A DNA stretch of 64,000 nt from Giesbergeria sp. (GCF_028686475.1 NZ_JAQUCA010000007.1:62001-126000), one strand, 5' to 3'. Shown: positions 1-7,448, numbered from the stretch's first letter. Made by a program: numbers and translations. Notes: generated by a model from the letters alone, not told the origin.

Positions 1-1
1 C

Positions 2-190
2 AACGAGGCACGAGCTTTTGGCTTGTCTGAGGAAGATATTGAATATCTCAGGAAACCTATCAAGGCCATCCGCTATGTTGAAAAGTATCGTGTATCAAAG
101 GACAAGCTTTCGAAAGCGATTGGCCTTGGAAAAATTCGCGGGGTGCTTTGTGGTGATGTGCTTTGGGTGCAAGACCGAGAAATATCGTGA
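2..190 (+). CDS. Partial cassette gene, 3' end only
   Basis: The reading frame is open from base 2 to a TGA at 188-190, giving 62 residues rich in charged helix-forming amino acids, followed by about 60 non-coding bases and then the first attC site. That spacing is what the last gene of an integron cassette would show. The N-terminus lies outside the window and I do not recognise the family. A longer frame starting at 18 runs through the attC site and is rejected. Confidence 0.6.
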   Translation, partial: NEARAFGLSEEDIEYLRKPIKAIRYVEKYRVSKDKLSKAIGLGKIRGVLCGDVLWVQDREIS

Positions 191-250
191 TGTCCAAAAC
201 ATCCCGAGCACGTTCATTGGAAAGTCGGCGCTGGTGGGACGGCAACATTC

Positions 251-320
251 GCCTAACACTGCGCTCCAAGGGACGCTGCGCGATAAAGCCGCGCCGCGCC
301 CCTGAGCTTGGACGTTAGCC
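251..320 (+). other. attC site 1
   Basis: R'' GCCTAAC at 251-257 and R' GTTAGCC at 314-320 bracket an imperfect inverted repeat with a GC-rich centre. It closes the partial first cassette. It differs in sequence from the attC type that dominates the rest of the array. Confidence 0.85.
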
Positions 321-334
321 ATTAAGAGGCAGTA

Positions 335-838
335 ATGTTCGAAAAATTTCGTCAAAATTCAGTGGCAGCAAGGCTTTCCAATGAGGCGCTGCATGAACAG
401 GTCGGGAAAGAGCTATTGCAGGGAACCTTGCGAACAGGCTTGTGGATCAAAGCATTGGCAGACTGTGGTGGCAATATAGAAAAGGCCAAATCTTTCTATA
501 TAAAGTACAGAGTGCAATCAATCAAAGACGATATGGAACTGGCTTCAAAGATATCTCGTCAGCATAACTTATCAGAAACACAGGAAATCCACCCGAAAGA
601 TGAAGAAATTAAACCATCAAATATACAAATTTCGGATTTTACTGATGAACAGTTGATTAACATACTCTGCGAAAATATTTTCGATTCATCTTCAGGGAAT
701 CAACTAGAAAAAATTATCGTTGCTTTACAGAAGCGCGATATTGATTTTGATACTATTGATCTTATTGTGGCGGATCGGGTCGGTGCAGAAGGTGTTGAGC
801 AACTCGACTTTTACAGGTCATGCCTAAAAGCAGAGTAG
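335..838 (+). CDS. Cassette-encoded hypothetical protein
   Basis: A 167-residue soluble protein begins 15 bases after attC 1, as is usual for the gene of an integron cassette. The N-terminal ~50 residues look helical; an acidic linker lies around residues 80-100, and a second helical part follows. There is no signal peptide or membrane segment. The family is not recognised. The cassette continues to attC 2 and leaves about 100 non-coding bases after the stop. Confidence 0.65.
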   Translation: MFEKFRQNSVAARLSNEALHEQVGKELLQGTLRTGLWIKALADCGGNIEKAKSFYIKYRVQSIKDDMELASKISRQHNLSETQEIHPKDEEIKPSNIQISDFTDEQLINILCENIFDSSSGNQLEKIIVALQKRDIDFDTIDLIVADRVGAEGVEQLDFYRSCLKAE

Positions 839-935
839 CAACGATTTATTTCATGTACAAAAAGGGATGGAGATAATTATGGTTTACCATGCGAACAACA
901 CTGATACAGATAAATATTCTTAATTCAGCTAAAAG

Positions 936-993
936 GTCTAACTTTTGCTCAAGCGGACAGCTTCCAGCTGCCGCTTACCTTAGTTCGTTAGGC
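936..993 (+). other. attC site 2
   Basis: R'' GTCTAAC at 936-942 and R' GTTAGGC at 987-993 flank a stem with arms around GCGGACAGCTTCC and its complement. The right side TTAGTTCGTTAGG is close to the array's main attC type. Confidence 0.85.
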
Positions 994-1006
994 GCTGGAG
1001 TACATC

Positions 1007-1471
1007 GTGAAAAAGATCGCATCAATCTTCATCTTCATACTGGTTCTGATCGCAGCCAAGGCCATCGGAAATTTCGGAGGGAAATATGCTGCAACAAGCA
1101 AGCAACCAAGTCAACATGAACTATTGAGAATGTTCGTAAACGAATTTGCCGTGAACAATGTAAATTTCAAATATCCCATGAAGATAAATGAAGAAACATA
1201 CCTGATCAGCAGATCAATAAAAGATGAAGGCCAGTCAATGTTTGTTGTTGAAAATTATCGGATTATCGCTCCTGTTACGGCCAGCCCAGGCGAGATCAAA
1301 GCGGCAGAAGAAAATACGCAGCAGCAAGTTAAAAGCATTTTCTGTGCAAGCCTTCAAGAGCGGGATAAATTATTTACAGGCTACTCGTCTGTCGGAATAA
1401 TACAAAACATCACAGACACCAATGGCAAGGCATTATTTAGCGTCAAAGTTGAAAAATCGCAATGCTCATAA
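1007..1471 (+). CDS. Small membrane-anchored cassette protein
   Basis: The protein has 154 residues, with a GTG start 14 bases after attC 2 and a GGAG sequence just upstream. Residues 4-20 form one hydrophobic segment, so it is probably a single-pass anchor or uncleaved signal; the rest looks extracytoplasmic, with two Cys, one near the end. The stop overlaps the next start by about 10 bases, so the two genes are likely translated together. Family not recognised. Confidence 0.65.
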   Translation: MKKIASIFIFILVLIAAKAIGNFGGKYAATSKQPSQHELLRMFVNEFAVNNVNFKYPMKINEETYLISRSIKDEGQSMFVVENYRIIAPVTASPGEIKAAEENTQQQVKSIFCASLQERDKLFTGYSSVGIIQNITDTNGKALFSVKVEKSQCS

Positions 1472-1776
1472 TTATCCTTAACTGTGCCACGCTTCTTGGC
1501 GGAGTATCTGCTATCTGGTTTTTGTGGGAAAAAAGAAAGACCATCTTGGCTTGGGTAAAAATAAAGTCCAACAAGCATATCAACCCATTATCCTTGAGCG
1601 ATGATGAATTCCTATTTTTCTATTCAATCAGAAATGCCATGCTGACTTCGCAGTATCTGCCAACAGATCAAAATGAAGAGTCAACATGCAAATCTCTGGT
1701 GAACGCCGGGATTTTGGCTAAGCGGGGCGAATTCTATGTACTTACTTCAGCGGGGCGGGCCATGGCACGCGCCTAA
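1462..1776 (+). CDS. Small membrane protein, second gene of a two-gene cassette
   Basis: The protein has 104 residues. A transmembrane helix lies at about residues 3-22, followed by a basic stretch and a soluble tail; the last 30 residues (around LVNAGILAKRGEFYVLTSAG) resemble the wing of a winged-helix domain. The start overlaps the end of the preceding gene, so one cassette carries both. The stop falls inside attC 3. No specific family can be assigned. Confidence 0.65.
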   Translation: MLIIILNCATLLGGVSAIWFLWEKRKTILAWVKIKSNKHINPLSLSDDEFLFFYSIRNAMLTSQYLPTDQNEESTCKSLVNAGILAKRGEFYVLTSAGRAMARA

Positions 1777-1830
1777 CAATTCATTCAAGCCGACGCCGCT
1801 TCGCGGCGCGGCTTAATTCCGGCGTTAGAA
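1771..1830 (+). other. attC site 3
   Basis: R'' GCCTAAC at 1771-1777 and R' GTTAGAA at 1824-1830 enclose the pairing arms AAGCCGACGCCGC and GCGGCGCGGCTT. R'' overlaps the stop codon of the preceding gene. Confidence 0.85.
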
Positions 1831-1834
1831 AAAT

Positions 1835-2062
1835 ATGAAGAATGACCTAAAAAATCTTGTAGCCTACATTGCCCCTTGTGGGGTCGTCGGTTTCATTCTT
1901 GGTCTAGCACAAGTAAATATTTACTTCTCGCTCCTTGCCTGCTTTTTCGCGCAATATTATTTTAAAAAAACAGACGTTGGAACTTTGCTTGGACTTTCAA
2001 CATTTTTATATGGCCCTATAGCTTTTACTGCTTATATTATTGGAAAAGCTCTTGTTACATAA
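1835..2062 (+). CDS. Small integral membrane protein (cassette)
   Basis: The 75-residue protein has two predicted membrane segments (about residues 10-27 and 30-44) and a hydrophobic C-terminal part. The ATG is four bases after attC 3, so little room is left for a leader. Such tiny membrane proteins are common in chromosomal integrons; function unknown. Confidence 0.55.
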   Translation: MKNDLKNLVAYIAPCGVVGFILGLAQVNIYFSLLACFFAQYYFKKTDVGTLLGLSTFLYGPIAFTAYIIGKALVT

Positions 2063-2065
2063 TTT

Positions 2066-2124
2066 ATCCAACCCGGCGCTCAAGCCGACCCGCATACTGC
2101 GGGCGGCTTATCTTGTTCGTTAGC
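2066..2124 (+). other. attC site 4
   Basis: R'' ATCCAAC ends at 2072 and R' GTTAGC spans 2119-2124; the stem arms are AGCCGACCCGC and GCGGGCGGCTT. Confidence 0.8.
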
Positions 2125-2359
2125 ACTTGCCCACGGTGGTGCTTATTCCACGCGCATAAGAATCCAGTTTGGTTTACGCCAGTGTTTCCAAAGCAAGCTT
2201 TGCCTTTGGTTTTTTGGTTCAATTTTTCCGGTGTCCTATTGGCGCTGGTGCAGGTTCGTTTTTCCGGCTATGCTGTTGGCCTTGGGTGGCTGGTGCGTGG
2301 GCTTAGGTTCTAACTCGGCAGTCAACGCGGACGGCTTCGCCGCCGGTTACTTTGGTTCG
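2120..2359 (+). repeat. ORF-less cassette, family A copy 1
   Basis: About 240 bases from attC 4 to the crossover point of attC 5. Like its sister copies it begins ACTTGCCCACGGTGGTGC, passes through a T-rich stretch and ends GCTTAGGTTCTAAC. No ATG-initiated frame with a ribosome binding site is seen. Frames that stay open read on through attC, which suggests chance openness rather than coding. Confidence 0.8.
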
Positions 2360-2364
2360 TTAGC
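2308..2364 (+). other. attC site 5
   Basis: R'' TTCTAAC at 2308-2314 and R' GTTAGC at 2359-2364. This is the array's main type: arms GCGGACGGCTTCGC and GCCGCCGGTTAC, then TTTGGTTCGTTAGC. Confidence 0.9.
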
Positions 2365-2601
2365 ACTTGCCCACGGTGGTACTTATTCCACGCCCGTTAA
2401 AAATCCGGTTTTTGTTGTCGCTAGTTTTCCAACGTAGGTTTTGCCTTTGGTTTTGTGGCTCAATTTTTCCGGTGTTCTATTGGCACTGGTGTGGGTTCGT
2501 TTTTTCGGCTATGCTGCTGGCTTTGGGGGGCTGGCGTGTGGGCTTGGGTTCTAACTCTGCGCTCAAGCGGACGGCTTCCAGCCGCCGCTTACCTTGGTTC
2601 G
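2360..2601 (+). repeat. ORF-less cassette, family A copy 2
   Basis: This copy directly follows copy 1 and is near-identical through its 5' two-thirds (ACTTGCCCACGGTGG start, CGCCCGTTAAAAATCC block). It differs in its attC, which is of the AAGCGGACGGC subtype, showing that the cassette body and attC have recombined. Confidence 0.8.
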
Positions 2602-2607
2602 TTAGCC
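2549..2607 (+). other. attC site 6
   Basis: R'' TTCTAAC at 2549-2555 and R' GTTAGCC at 2601-2607, with arms AAGCGGACGGCTTCC and GCCGCCGCTTACC. Confidence 0.85.
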
Positions 2608-2629
2608 AATTTTTTATTAAGGTATTTTA

Positions 2630-3076
2630 ATGATTGCAGCAATTGGATTCTTGTTGGCGACTTTAGGGGCTTTTGCTCTTGTAATATATTCATTTGTGAA
2701 AACGGCGATAAAATTAACAGCTGCGTTTTCGGCTTTTGTTATTATTGATTTCTCTGAAGTCCGTGTTAGTGGCATATATTTCTTGATTTTGTTTGTGCTA
2801 GCATCCCTTTTGATTAATCATCTCTTGAATAAGATAATATTTCATGGGCTTTTTGATAAAAATAAAACGCCTGCTTTATGTTTTGTTTATGGAATTTTGC
2901 TTTGTTTTATTATAAGCTTTCCGCTTTCCATGATGGTGATAGAGGTAGGTAGATATTTTGTTAAAATAGATGGTAGTTTTGATAATTTCTATTGGCCCAC
3001 TCTTTATATTTCTGTTCCGATATCAATTTTTTATACTTTCATTTCTTTGAAAAGTATGGATAAAGAGGCTGAATAA
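2630..3076 (+). CDS. Multi-pass membrane protein (cassette)
   Basis: The 148-residue protein has about four hydrophobic helices (near residues 3-22, 30-70 as one or two, 85-105 and 122-140). Its coding sequence is AT-rich, with clearly lower GC than the flanking attC sites, which suggests a foreign cassette. The ATG follows attC 6 by 22 bases, with AAGG just upstream. The short basic/acidic tail is SLKSMDKEAE. No family recognised. Confidence 0.65.
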   Translation: MIAAIGFLLATLGAFALVIYSFVKTAIKLTAAFSAFVIIDFSEVRVSGIYFLILFVLASLLINHLLNKIIFHGLFDKNKTPALCFVYGILLCFIISFPLSMMVIEVGRYFVKIDGSFDNFYWPTLYISVPISIFYTFISLKSMDKEAE

Positions 3077-3262
3077 AGGGGCCAGCAATAAAAAATAAAG
3101 GGGCCAGAGAATAAAGGGGCCAGGGTCGAATTGTTATAATAATAATAAATAAAGAATAAATAAAGAATAAATAAAGAATAAATAAAGGGCCAGGTTCGAA
3201 TTTTTTTGCGTGTGAGGAAATTTTATGGTCGAAATAAAGGGGCCAGGCTCGAATTATTTTTC
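3077..3262 (+). repeat. Tract of GGGGCCAG / AATAAAG repeats
   Basis: The stretch between the membrane-protein stop and attC 7 repeats AATAAAGGGGCCAG-type units at least four times and contains a run of about four AATAAATAAAG units. Motifs like AAAGGGGCCAGGCTCGAATT resemble sequences found beside IS200-like (RAYT) transposase genes in many proteobacteria, which is inference from memory. A weaker trace, GGGTCGAATTATTTTTGCG, recurs at about 4642-4661. Confidence 0.6.
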
Positions 3263-3276
3263 TGCTTGGGCGCTGG

Positions 3277-3333
3277 TGCTAACCCGGCAGTCAACGCGGA
3301 CGGCTTCGCCGCCGGTTACTTTGGTTCGTTAGC
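3277..3333 (+). other. attC site 7
   Basis: R'' TGCTAAC at 3277-3283 and R' GTTAGC at 3328-3333; main type. Confidence 0.9.
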
Positions 3334-3569
3334 ACCTCCCCACGGTGGTGCTTATTCCACGCCCGTTAAAAATCCGGTTTTTGTTGTTGCCAGTTTTCCA
3401 AAGCAGGTTTTGCCTTTGGTTGTTTGGCTCAATTTTTCCGGTGTCCTATTGGCACTGGTGCAGGCTCGTTTTTCCGGCTATGCTGCTGGCTTTGGGTGGC
3501 TGCTGTGTGGGCTTTGGTTCTAACCCGGCAGTCAACGCGGACGGCTTCGCCGCCGGTTACTTTGGTTCG
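3329..3569 (+). repeat. ORF-less cassette, family A copy 3
   Basis: A 241-base copy between attC 7 and attC 8. It starts ACCTCCCCACGGTGG and keeps the whole family body to GGCTTTGGTTCTAAC. There is no credible start codon for any frame common to the other copies. Confidence 0.8.
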
Positions 3570-3574
3570 TTAGC
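3518..3574 (+). other. attC site 8
   Basis: R'' TTCTAAC at 3518-3524 and R' GTTAGC at 3569-3574; main type, centre identical to attC 5 and 7. Confidence 0.9.
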
Positions 3575-3888
3575 ACCACAGAAAACCAATTTATTTCGCC
3601 CATGTTTATTCAAACGGCATTCAATTTCTCAAGCGTTGTGCAGCGCTGGGTTTGTCGTTTCTCTGGGCTTCGCCTGCTGGCGCTCCATCGTTTTCCAGCA
3701 TTTTTGGCACCTAGTCATTTTTCAGTAAGCGCAAGCAGCTATTGTTTTTGCAGTGCTGTGCCGCCTCGGTGGCTCCGTGCTTTTTCGCAGTTCATGCCCG
3801 TCGCCAAATTCAGGTTACCCGTTTTGGTTTCTGGCTCTAACATTTCGGTCAAGCCGACCCGCATTCTGCGGTCGGCTTACCTCGCCCG
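3570..3888 (+). repeat. ORF-less cassette, family B copy 1
   Basis: About 319 bases with a body unrelated to family A: CCCATGTTTATTCAAACGGC near the start and CTTTTTCGCAGTTCATGCCC near the end. An ATG frame from 3602 is open to 3892, but it crosses attC and its counterparts in the sister copies differ by frameshifts, so coding is not supported. Confidence 0.75.
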
Positions 3889-3893
3889 TTAGC
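3835..3893 (+). other. attC site 9
   Basis: R'' CTCTAAC ends at 3841 and R' GTTAGC spans 3888-3893. It is the family-B attC type: arms AAGCCGACCCGCATTC and GCGGTCGGCTTACC, then TCGCCCGTTAGC. Confidence 0.9.
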
Positions 3894-4209
3894 ACCACTG
3901 AAACCCAGCTTTATTCAAGCCCATGTTTATTCAAACGGCATTCAGTTTCTCAAACGCTGTGCAGCGATGGGTTTGCCGTTTCTCCGGGCTTCGCCTGGTG
4001 GCGTTACGCTGGTTTGTGGTCTTTTTGGCCTCTGGCCCTTGTACAGCAAGCGCAAGCGGCTATTGTTTTCGTAGTGCTGCGCAGCCTCGGTGGCGCAGCG
4101 CTTTTTCGCAGTTCGTGCCCGTCGCCAAATTCAAGTTATTCGTTTTGGCTTCTGGTTCTAACATTTCGGTCAAGCCGACCCGCCTACGGCGGTCGGCTTA
4201 CCTCGCCCG
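3889..4209 (+). repeat. ORF-less cassette, family B copy 2
   Basis: About 321 bases in tandem with copy 1. Both share CCCATGTTTATTCAAACGGC, the GGGCTTCGCCTG block and the TTTTTCGCAGTTC block, with scattered substitutions and small indels, so the two have diverged since duplication. Confidence 0.75.
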
Positions 4210-4214
4210 TTAGA
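4156..4214 (+). other. attC site 10
   Basis: R'' TTCTAAC ends at 4162 and R' GTTAGA spans 4209-4214; family-B type with a CGCCTACGGCGG tip in place of the GCATTCTGC tip of attC 9, a paired change that keeps the stem. Confidence 0.9.
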
Positions 4215-4240
4215 AATCAAAATTTTTCTGAGGTAAACAA

Positions 4241-4630
4241 ATGAGTGAAGTTGAAAATTTATTACATCAACTTTTGGGTGATATTATTGTCTTTATTTTA
4301 TTTTTAGCGATTACTACAATAACAATTTTTTGGGTACCTTTTTATGTTAAAACAAAAAAAATGAATCCTGAAGAACGTAAAAAATATATAGAAGAACTGC
4401 AAAGAAAAAAACACGAAAAATATCTCCAGAACGCTTTTGGTTGTACTAATCCTAAACTTATTTGTCCACACTGCCAAATTCAAGGAACTATTCGTGCGAA
4501 AAGTGAAAAAAGGTTGTTATCAACAACTGGTAAGATTGGTGGCATATTAAAGACCAACACAACATCAACAACAATACAACATGTAACCCAGCATCACTGT
4601 GATAACTGTGGGAGCACATGGGATATATAA
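4241..4630 (+). CDS. Membrane-anchored zinc-ribbon protein (cassette)
   Basis: The 129-residue protein has one transmembrane helix (about residues 14-34), then a highly charged helix (KKMNPEERKKYIEELQRKK) and a soluble C-terminal part with two CxxC pairs (CPHC near 75, CDNC near 121), which probably bind one zinc ion. The AT-rich coding sequence and an AGGT before the ATG fit a foreign cassette gene. Function unknown; it could be a sensor or scaffold on the inner face of the membrane. Confidence 0.65.
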   Translation: MSEVENLLHQLLGDIIVFILFLAITTITIFWVPFYVKTKKMNPEERKKYIEELQRKKHEKYLQNAFGCTNPKLICPHCQIQGTIRAKSEKRLLSTTGKIGGILKTNTTSTTIQHVTQHHCDNCGSTWDI

Positions 4631-4670
4631 AATTAAAACTAGGGTCGAATTATTTTTGCGTAAGCGCTAG

Positions 4671-4728
4671 TGCTAACCCGGCAGTCAACACGGACGGCTT
4701 CGCCGCCGGTTACTTTGGTTCGTTAGGC
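4671..4728 (+). other. attC site 11
   Basis: R'' TGCTAAC at 4671-4677 and R' GTTAGGC at 4722-4728. Main type with one change (CAACACGG for CAACGCGG). Confidence 0.9.
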
Positions 4729-4742
4729 ATTCAGGAGGGATC

Positions 4743-5441
4743 GTGGAACTCAATATAGGAAACAGTATTTTTCCAGGTATGAATGACAAGAAAGGCTTGA
4801 TGGTCTGTGGCTACGAGTGGGGGTTTAGCGAAGCAGATCAAAAACTATTTGAGTCTGGAGAAGATGTGTTTTTTGATAAGAATGCAATAACAACTTTTTC
4901 TAATAAATCTCCTGCGCATGGGAAAAGAGCATTGACTTGGAGGTACGATAAGAGAATTGTCAAATGGTTTGAACTTTGGAACCATCCGCTGTCCAGAGAA
5001 GGCCTTGGTGGTGATTTTGAAAAGCTTATCCTGCAAACAAATTGGTGCAACACGCAAGGCTATAAAATTCAAGAGAGCTATTACAAAAAACTAATTAATC
5101 AAAATCAAATTAAAAATTTTATTTCCCATATTGAATATTTTCAGCCATCATTAATTCTTTTTATGGGATCGGAAATAATTAATATATTGCAAGATCCTTT
5201 GGTTAAAGATCAATTTGAAAAGATACTTGGCTGCTCAGAAAAACCACCAATTAAAATTCAAAAACCATTTTCTGGTAGGCAATTCAAAATAGGATTTCAG
5301 GAATTTGAAAATTGCCAAGTTGTCTCTTTGCCTCATCCAAGCAGTTCTCGTGGGTTGAAAGATGAATATATCCAGAAATTTGAGCCAGAAATTGGCGTAT
5401 TTATAACCGAACTAAAAAGAAAGAAAGGTATAAACTCCTAA
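4743..5441 (+). CDS. Possible uracil-DNA-glycosylase-like cassette protein
   Basis: The 232-residue protein has a GTG start preceded by a strong AGGAGGG at about 4733-4739. The N-terminal segment LMVCGYEWGF (about residues 19-28) and the C-terminal VVSLPHPSSSRGL (about 200-212) are placed like the first and last motifs of the uracil-DNA glycosylase superfamily, where the latter loop enters DNA. A hydrophobic beta-strand-like LILFMGSE sits between them. The assignment is from motif shape only. The stop codon lies inside attC 12, and the sequence is AT-rich relative to its attC. Confidence 0.5.
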   Translation: MELNIGNSIFPGMNDKKGLMVCGYEWGFSEADQKLFESGEDVFFDKNAITTFSNKSPAHGKRALTWRYDKRIVKWFELWNHPLSREGLGGDFEKLILQTNWCNTQGYKIQESYYKKLINQNQIKNFISHIEYFQPSLILFMGSEIINILQDPLVKDQFEKILGCSEKPPIKIQKPFSGRQFKIGFQEFENCQVVSLPHPSSSRGLKDEYIQKFEPEIGVFITELKRKKGINS

Positions 5442-5492
5442 CCCAGCAGTCAACGCGGACGGCTTCGCCGCCGGTTACTTTGGTTCGTTAGC
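5436..5492 (+). other. attC site 12
   Basis: R'' TCCTAAC at 5436-5442, overlapping the stop of the preceding gene, and R' GTTAGC at 5487-5492; main type. Confidence 0.9.
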
Positions 5493-5730
5493 ACTTGCCC
5501 ACGGTCGTGCTTATTCCACGCCTGTTAAAAATCCGGTTTTTGTTGTCGCCAGTTTTCCAAAGCAAGTTTTGCCTTGGGTTTTTGGGCTAGTTCTTTCCTG
5601 TGTCTTATTGGCGCTGGTGTTGGTTCGTTGTTCCGGCTATGCTGCTGGCTTTGGGTGGCTGCTGTGTGGGCTTGGGTTCTAACGCGGCAGTCAACGCGGA
5701 CGGCTTACAGCCGCCGGTTACTTTGGTTCG
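5488..5730 (+). repeat. ORF-less cassette, family A copy 4
   Basis: A 243-base copy beginning ACTTGCCCACGGTCGTGC and ending GGCTTGGGTTCTAAC. It is closest to copies 1 and 3; no start codon or ribosome binding site is shared. Confidence 0.8.
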
Positions 5731-5735
5731 TTAGC
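5677..5735 (+). other. attC site 13
   Basis: R'' TTCTAAC at 5677-5683 and R' GTTAGC at 5730-5735; main type with a GCTTACAGCCGCC centre. Confidence 0.9.
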
Positions 5736-5975
5736 ACTTGCCCACGGTCGTGCTCATTCCACGTCCGTTAAAAATCCAGTTTTGTTTGCACCAGTGTTTC
5801 CAAAGTGGGTTTTAGCTTTGGTTTTGCGCTGGGTACTTTTGGTTTCGTATTGGCGCTGGTGCAGGTTCGTTTTTCCGGCTATGCTGCTGGCTTTGGGTGG
5901 CCGGTCTGTGGGCTTGAGTTTTAATGCTTCGCTCAAGCGGATGGTCACTAGCCGCCACTTGTTTTGTTATATAAT
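5731..5975 (+). repeat. ORF-less cassette, family A copy 5, with decayed attC
   Basis: The cassette body is intact, but its attC (about 5918-5975) is broken. R'' reads TTTTAAT in place of TTCTAAC, the arms carry substitutions, and R' is replaced by TTTGTTATAT. The unit is therefore probably frozen onto the LprI-like gene that follows. Confidence 0.7.
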
Positions 5976-6015
5976 TTTAGTTAAATTAAATGATGATTAA
6001 ATATGAAGGAAATAA

Positions 6016-6525
6016 ATGAAAAAAGATAATAGCAAAAAAATATTTAGTACTGTTTGTGTCATTGGAATAATAATTTCTGCGAGTGGAGCTTCTCAAGCAG
6101 CGGATCCTGTGTCAAATGCAAGGGCTGGAGTTGCTAGTACAGCTTCATTGTTTCCTCAGTTAAAAATAGATAATTTAGATAAATGTGTAGATAGTATAGA
6201 TTATGGAGCCGCAAAAAAATCGCAGTTAGCAACTTGTCTGGAGGCGGAGTTTTTGCGCCAAGATAAGCAGCTTAATTTTGAGTATAAACGAGTTCGCCAA
6301 AGTACTTCATTGCGAGAAAATCTTTGGAATACAGAGATAACTACAAATGAGCTTAAAAAATCTCTTCTAAATGCACAGAATTCATGGTTATCCTATCGAG
6401 ATAATTGGTGTCGATTTAAATTTGATTCTGCATCTGCAGAAGGCCCAGATGTGGCGCAGCAGACATGCTTAATTGATCTCACTAAAGAGCAGATCAGCAA
6501 GTTAAAGGATGCAGTACTAAATTAG
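6016..6525 (+). CDS. LprI-family (DUF1311-like) periplasmic protein
   Basis: The 169-residue protein has a signal peptide (basic start, hydrophobic residues about 9-26, cleavage near ASQA-A). The mature part is helical, with four Cys and the segment NSWLSYRDNWCRFKF around residues 120-135, typical of the LprI lysozyme-inhibitor-like domain (W..YR...C). The expected role is periplasmic and possibly protective against lysozyme, by family. It follows a decayed attC, and the cassette ends in the tail of family A. The start is supported by AAGGAA upstream. Confidence 0.65.
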   Translation: MKKDNSKKIFSTVCVIGIIISASGASQAADPVSNARAGVASTASLFPQLKIDNLDKCVDSIDYGAAKKSQLATCLEAEFLRQDKQLNFEYKRVRQSTSLRENLWNTEITTNELKKSLLNAQNSWLSYRDNWCRFKFDSASAEGPDVAQQTCLIDLTKEQISKLKDAVLN

Positions 6526-6586
6526 GTACTAGTTTTTCCGGCTATGTTGCTGGTTTTCGGTGGCTGTCGTTTGGGCTTTGGTTCTA
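6526..6586 (+). repeat. Family A tail fused to the LprI-like cassette
   Basis: The sequence between the LprI-like stop and attC 14 repeats the last ~55 bases of family A (TTTTTCCGGCTATG through GGCTTTGGTTCTAAC) with no family A 5' part. A coding cassette has apparently taken over a family A 3' end plus attC. Confidence 0.75.
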
Positions 6587-6641
6587 ACGCGGCAGTCAAC
6601 GCGGACGGCTTTCAGCCGCCGGTTACTTTGGTTCGTTAGGC
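6582..6641 (+). other. attC site 14
   Basis: R'' TTCTAAC at 6582-6588 and R' GTTAGGC at 6635-6641; main type. Confidence 0.9.
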
Positions 6642-6667
6642 ATTATTAAAAATACTGGAGATGAAAT

Positions 6668-7024
6668 ATGTCAGTAAACCCTAATTTGGTTGGCAGTTAT
6701 CTTGAGAGCAAGCTAAAGTCTCGCCCATACAAAACGGTAACTTATGGTGAAATTTCCGCTAAATTTGGGCTTCCTAATTTTAATGGAGCATGGGCCGCAC
6801 ATCCGTTAAGCCAAATATTTGAAGTACTCGATCAACAAGATGCAAACGCAAATCGCCCATTCAGAACATCAGTTGTTATTGCTATTCACAATAATGCCCC
6901 AGGCCCAGGTCTATACGAGGCACTTGAACGACTAAAATTCATTCCTGATCCTAAGACCAAAATCGCCAGAGAGCAATTATGGCTTTCAGAGCTAAAGGCA
7001 GCCTATATTTATTCATGGCCTTAA
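6668..7024 (+). CDS. Cassette-encoded hypothetical protein
   Basis: A 118-residue soluble protein with a GGAGATGAA sequence just before the ATG. The segment KTVTYGEISAKFGLP recalls the start of a helix-turn-helix or of alkyltransferase-like proteins, but the alkyltransferase PCHR core is absent, so that link is not claimed. PGPGLYEALERL lies near the middle of the C-terminal half. The family is not recognised. Confidence 0.6.
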   Translation: MSVNPNLVGSYLESKLKSRPYKTVTYGEISAKFGLPNFNGAWAAHPLSQIFEVLDQQDANANRPFRTSVVIAIHNNAPGPGLYEALERLKFIPDPKTKIAREQLWLSELKAAYIYSWP

Positions 7025-7026
7025 TA

Positions 7027-7121
7027 TTTTGTCAGTGCTGTGCCGCCTCGGTGGCGCTGTGCTTTTTCGCAGTTCGCGCCCGTCGTCAAATCCAAGTTAT
7101 CGGTTTTGGCTTCTGGCTCTA
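7027..7121 (+). repeat. Family B tail fused to a coding cassette
   Basis: This stretch repeats the last ~90 bases of family B (from CAGTGCTGTGCCGCCTCGG to TCTGGCTCTAAC) directly after a coding gene. It parallels the family A tail at 6526. Confidence 0.75.
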
Positions 7122-7176
7122 ACATTTCGGTCAAGCCGACCCGCATTCTGCGGTCGGCTTACCTCGCCCGTTAGCC
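7117..7176 (+). other. attC site 15
   Basis: R'' CTCTAAC at 7117-7123 and R' GTTAGCC at 7170-7176; family-B type. Confidence 0.9.
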
Positions 7177-7448
7177 TGCGAAAAACCTGCATTATTCAGC
7201 CCCATGCTTTATTCACCGGCATTTACCTTTTCAAGCGTTTATTCGTTGGGTTTTGGGTTTCTCGCCGGGCTTCGCCTTTTGGTGCTGCGCCAGTTTTCAG
7301 CTTTTTTGCAAGCATTGTGCCGCCTCCGTGGCGCACTGCTTTTTTGTGGTTTGCGCCCGTCGTCAATTTGGGGCTTCCCGTTTTGGCTGTTGTGGCTAAC
7401 CGGGCAGTCAAGCCGACCTGCCTTCGGCAGGCGGCTTACTTTCGTTCG
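7171..7448 (+). repeat. ORF-less cassette, family B copy 3
   Basis: A diverged, shorter (~278-base) family B member. It keeps the GGGCTTCGCCTTTTGG and GCGCCCGTCGTC blocks, but a different attC subtype follows. Frames in both directions are open by chance; none has a plausible initiation site. Confidence 0.65.

Noticed and set aside
18..305. 95-codon frame at the left edge
   Set aside because: It runs through attC 1; a different frame (2-190) ends at a normal distance before that site.
889..1119. Frame across attC 2 into the next gene
   Set aside because: It reads through the recombination site and overlaps a better gene starting at 1007.
3345..3728. Long hydrophobic frames across family A and B cassettes
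   Set aside because: They cross attC sites, change frame between copies and lack initiation signals.
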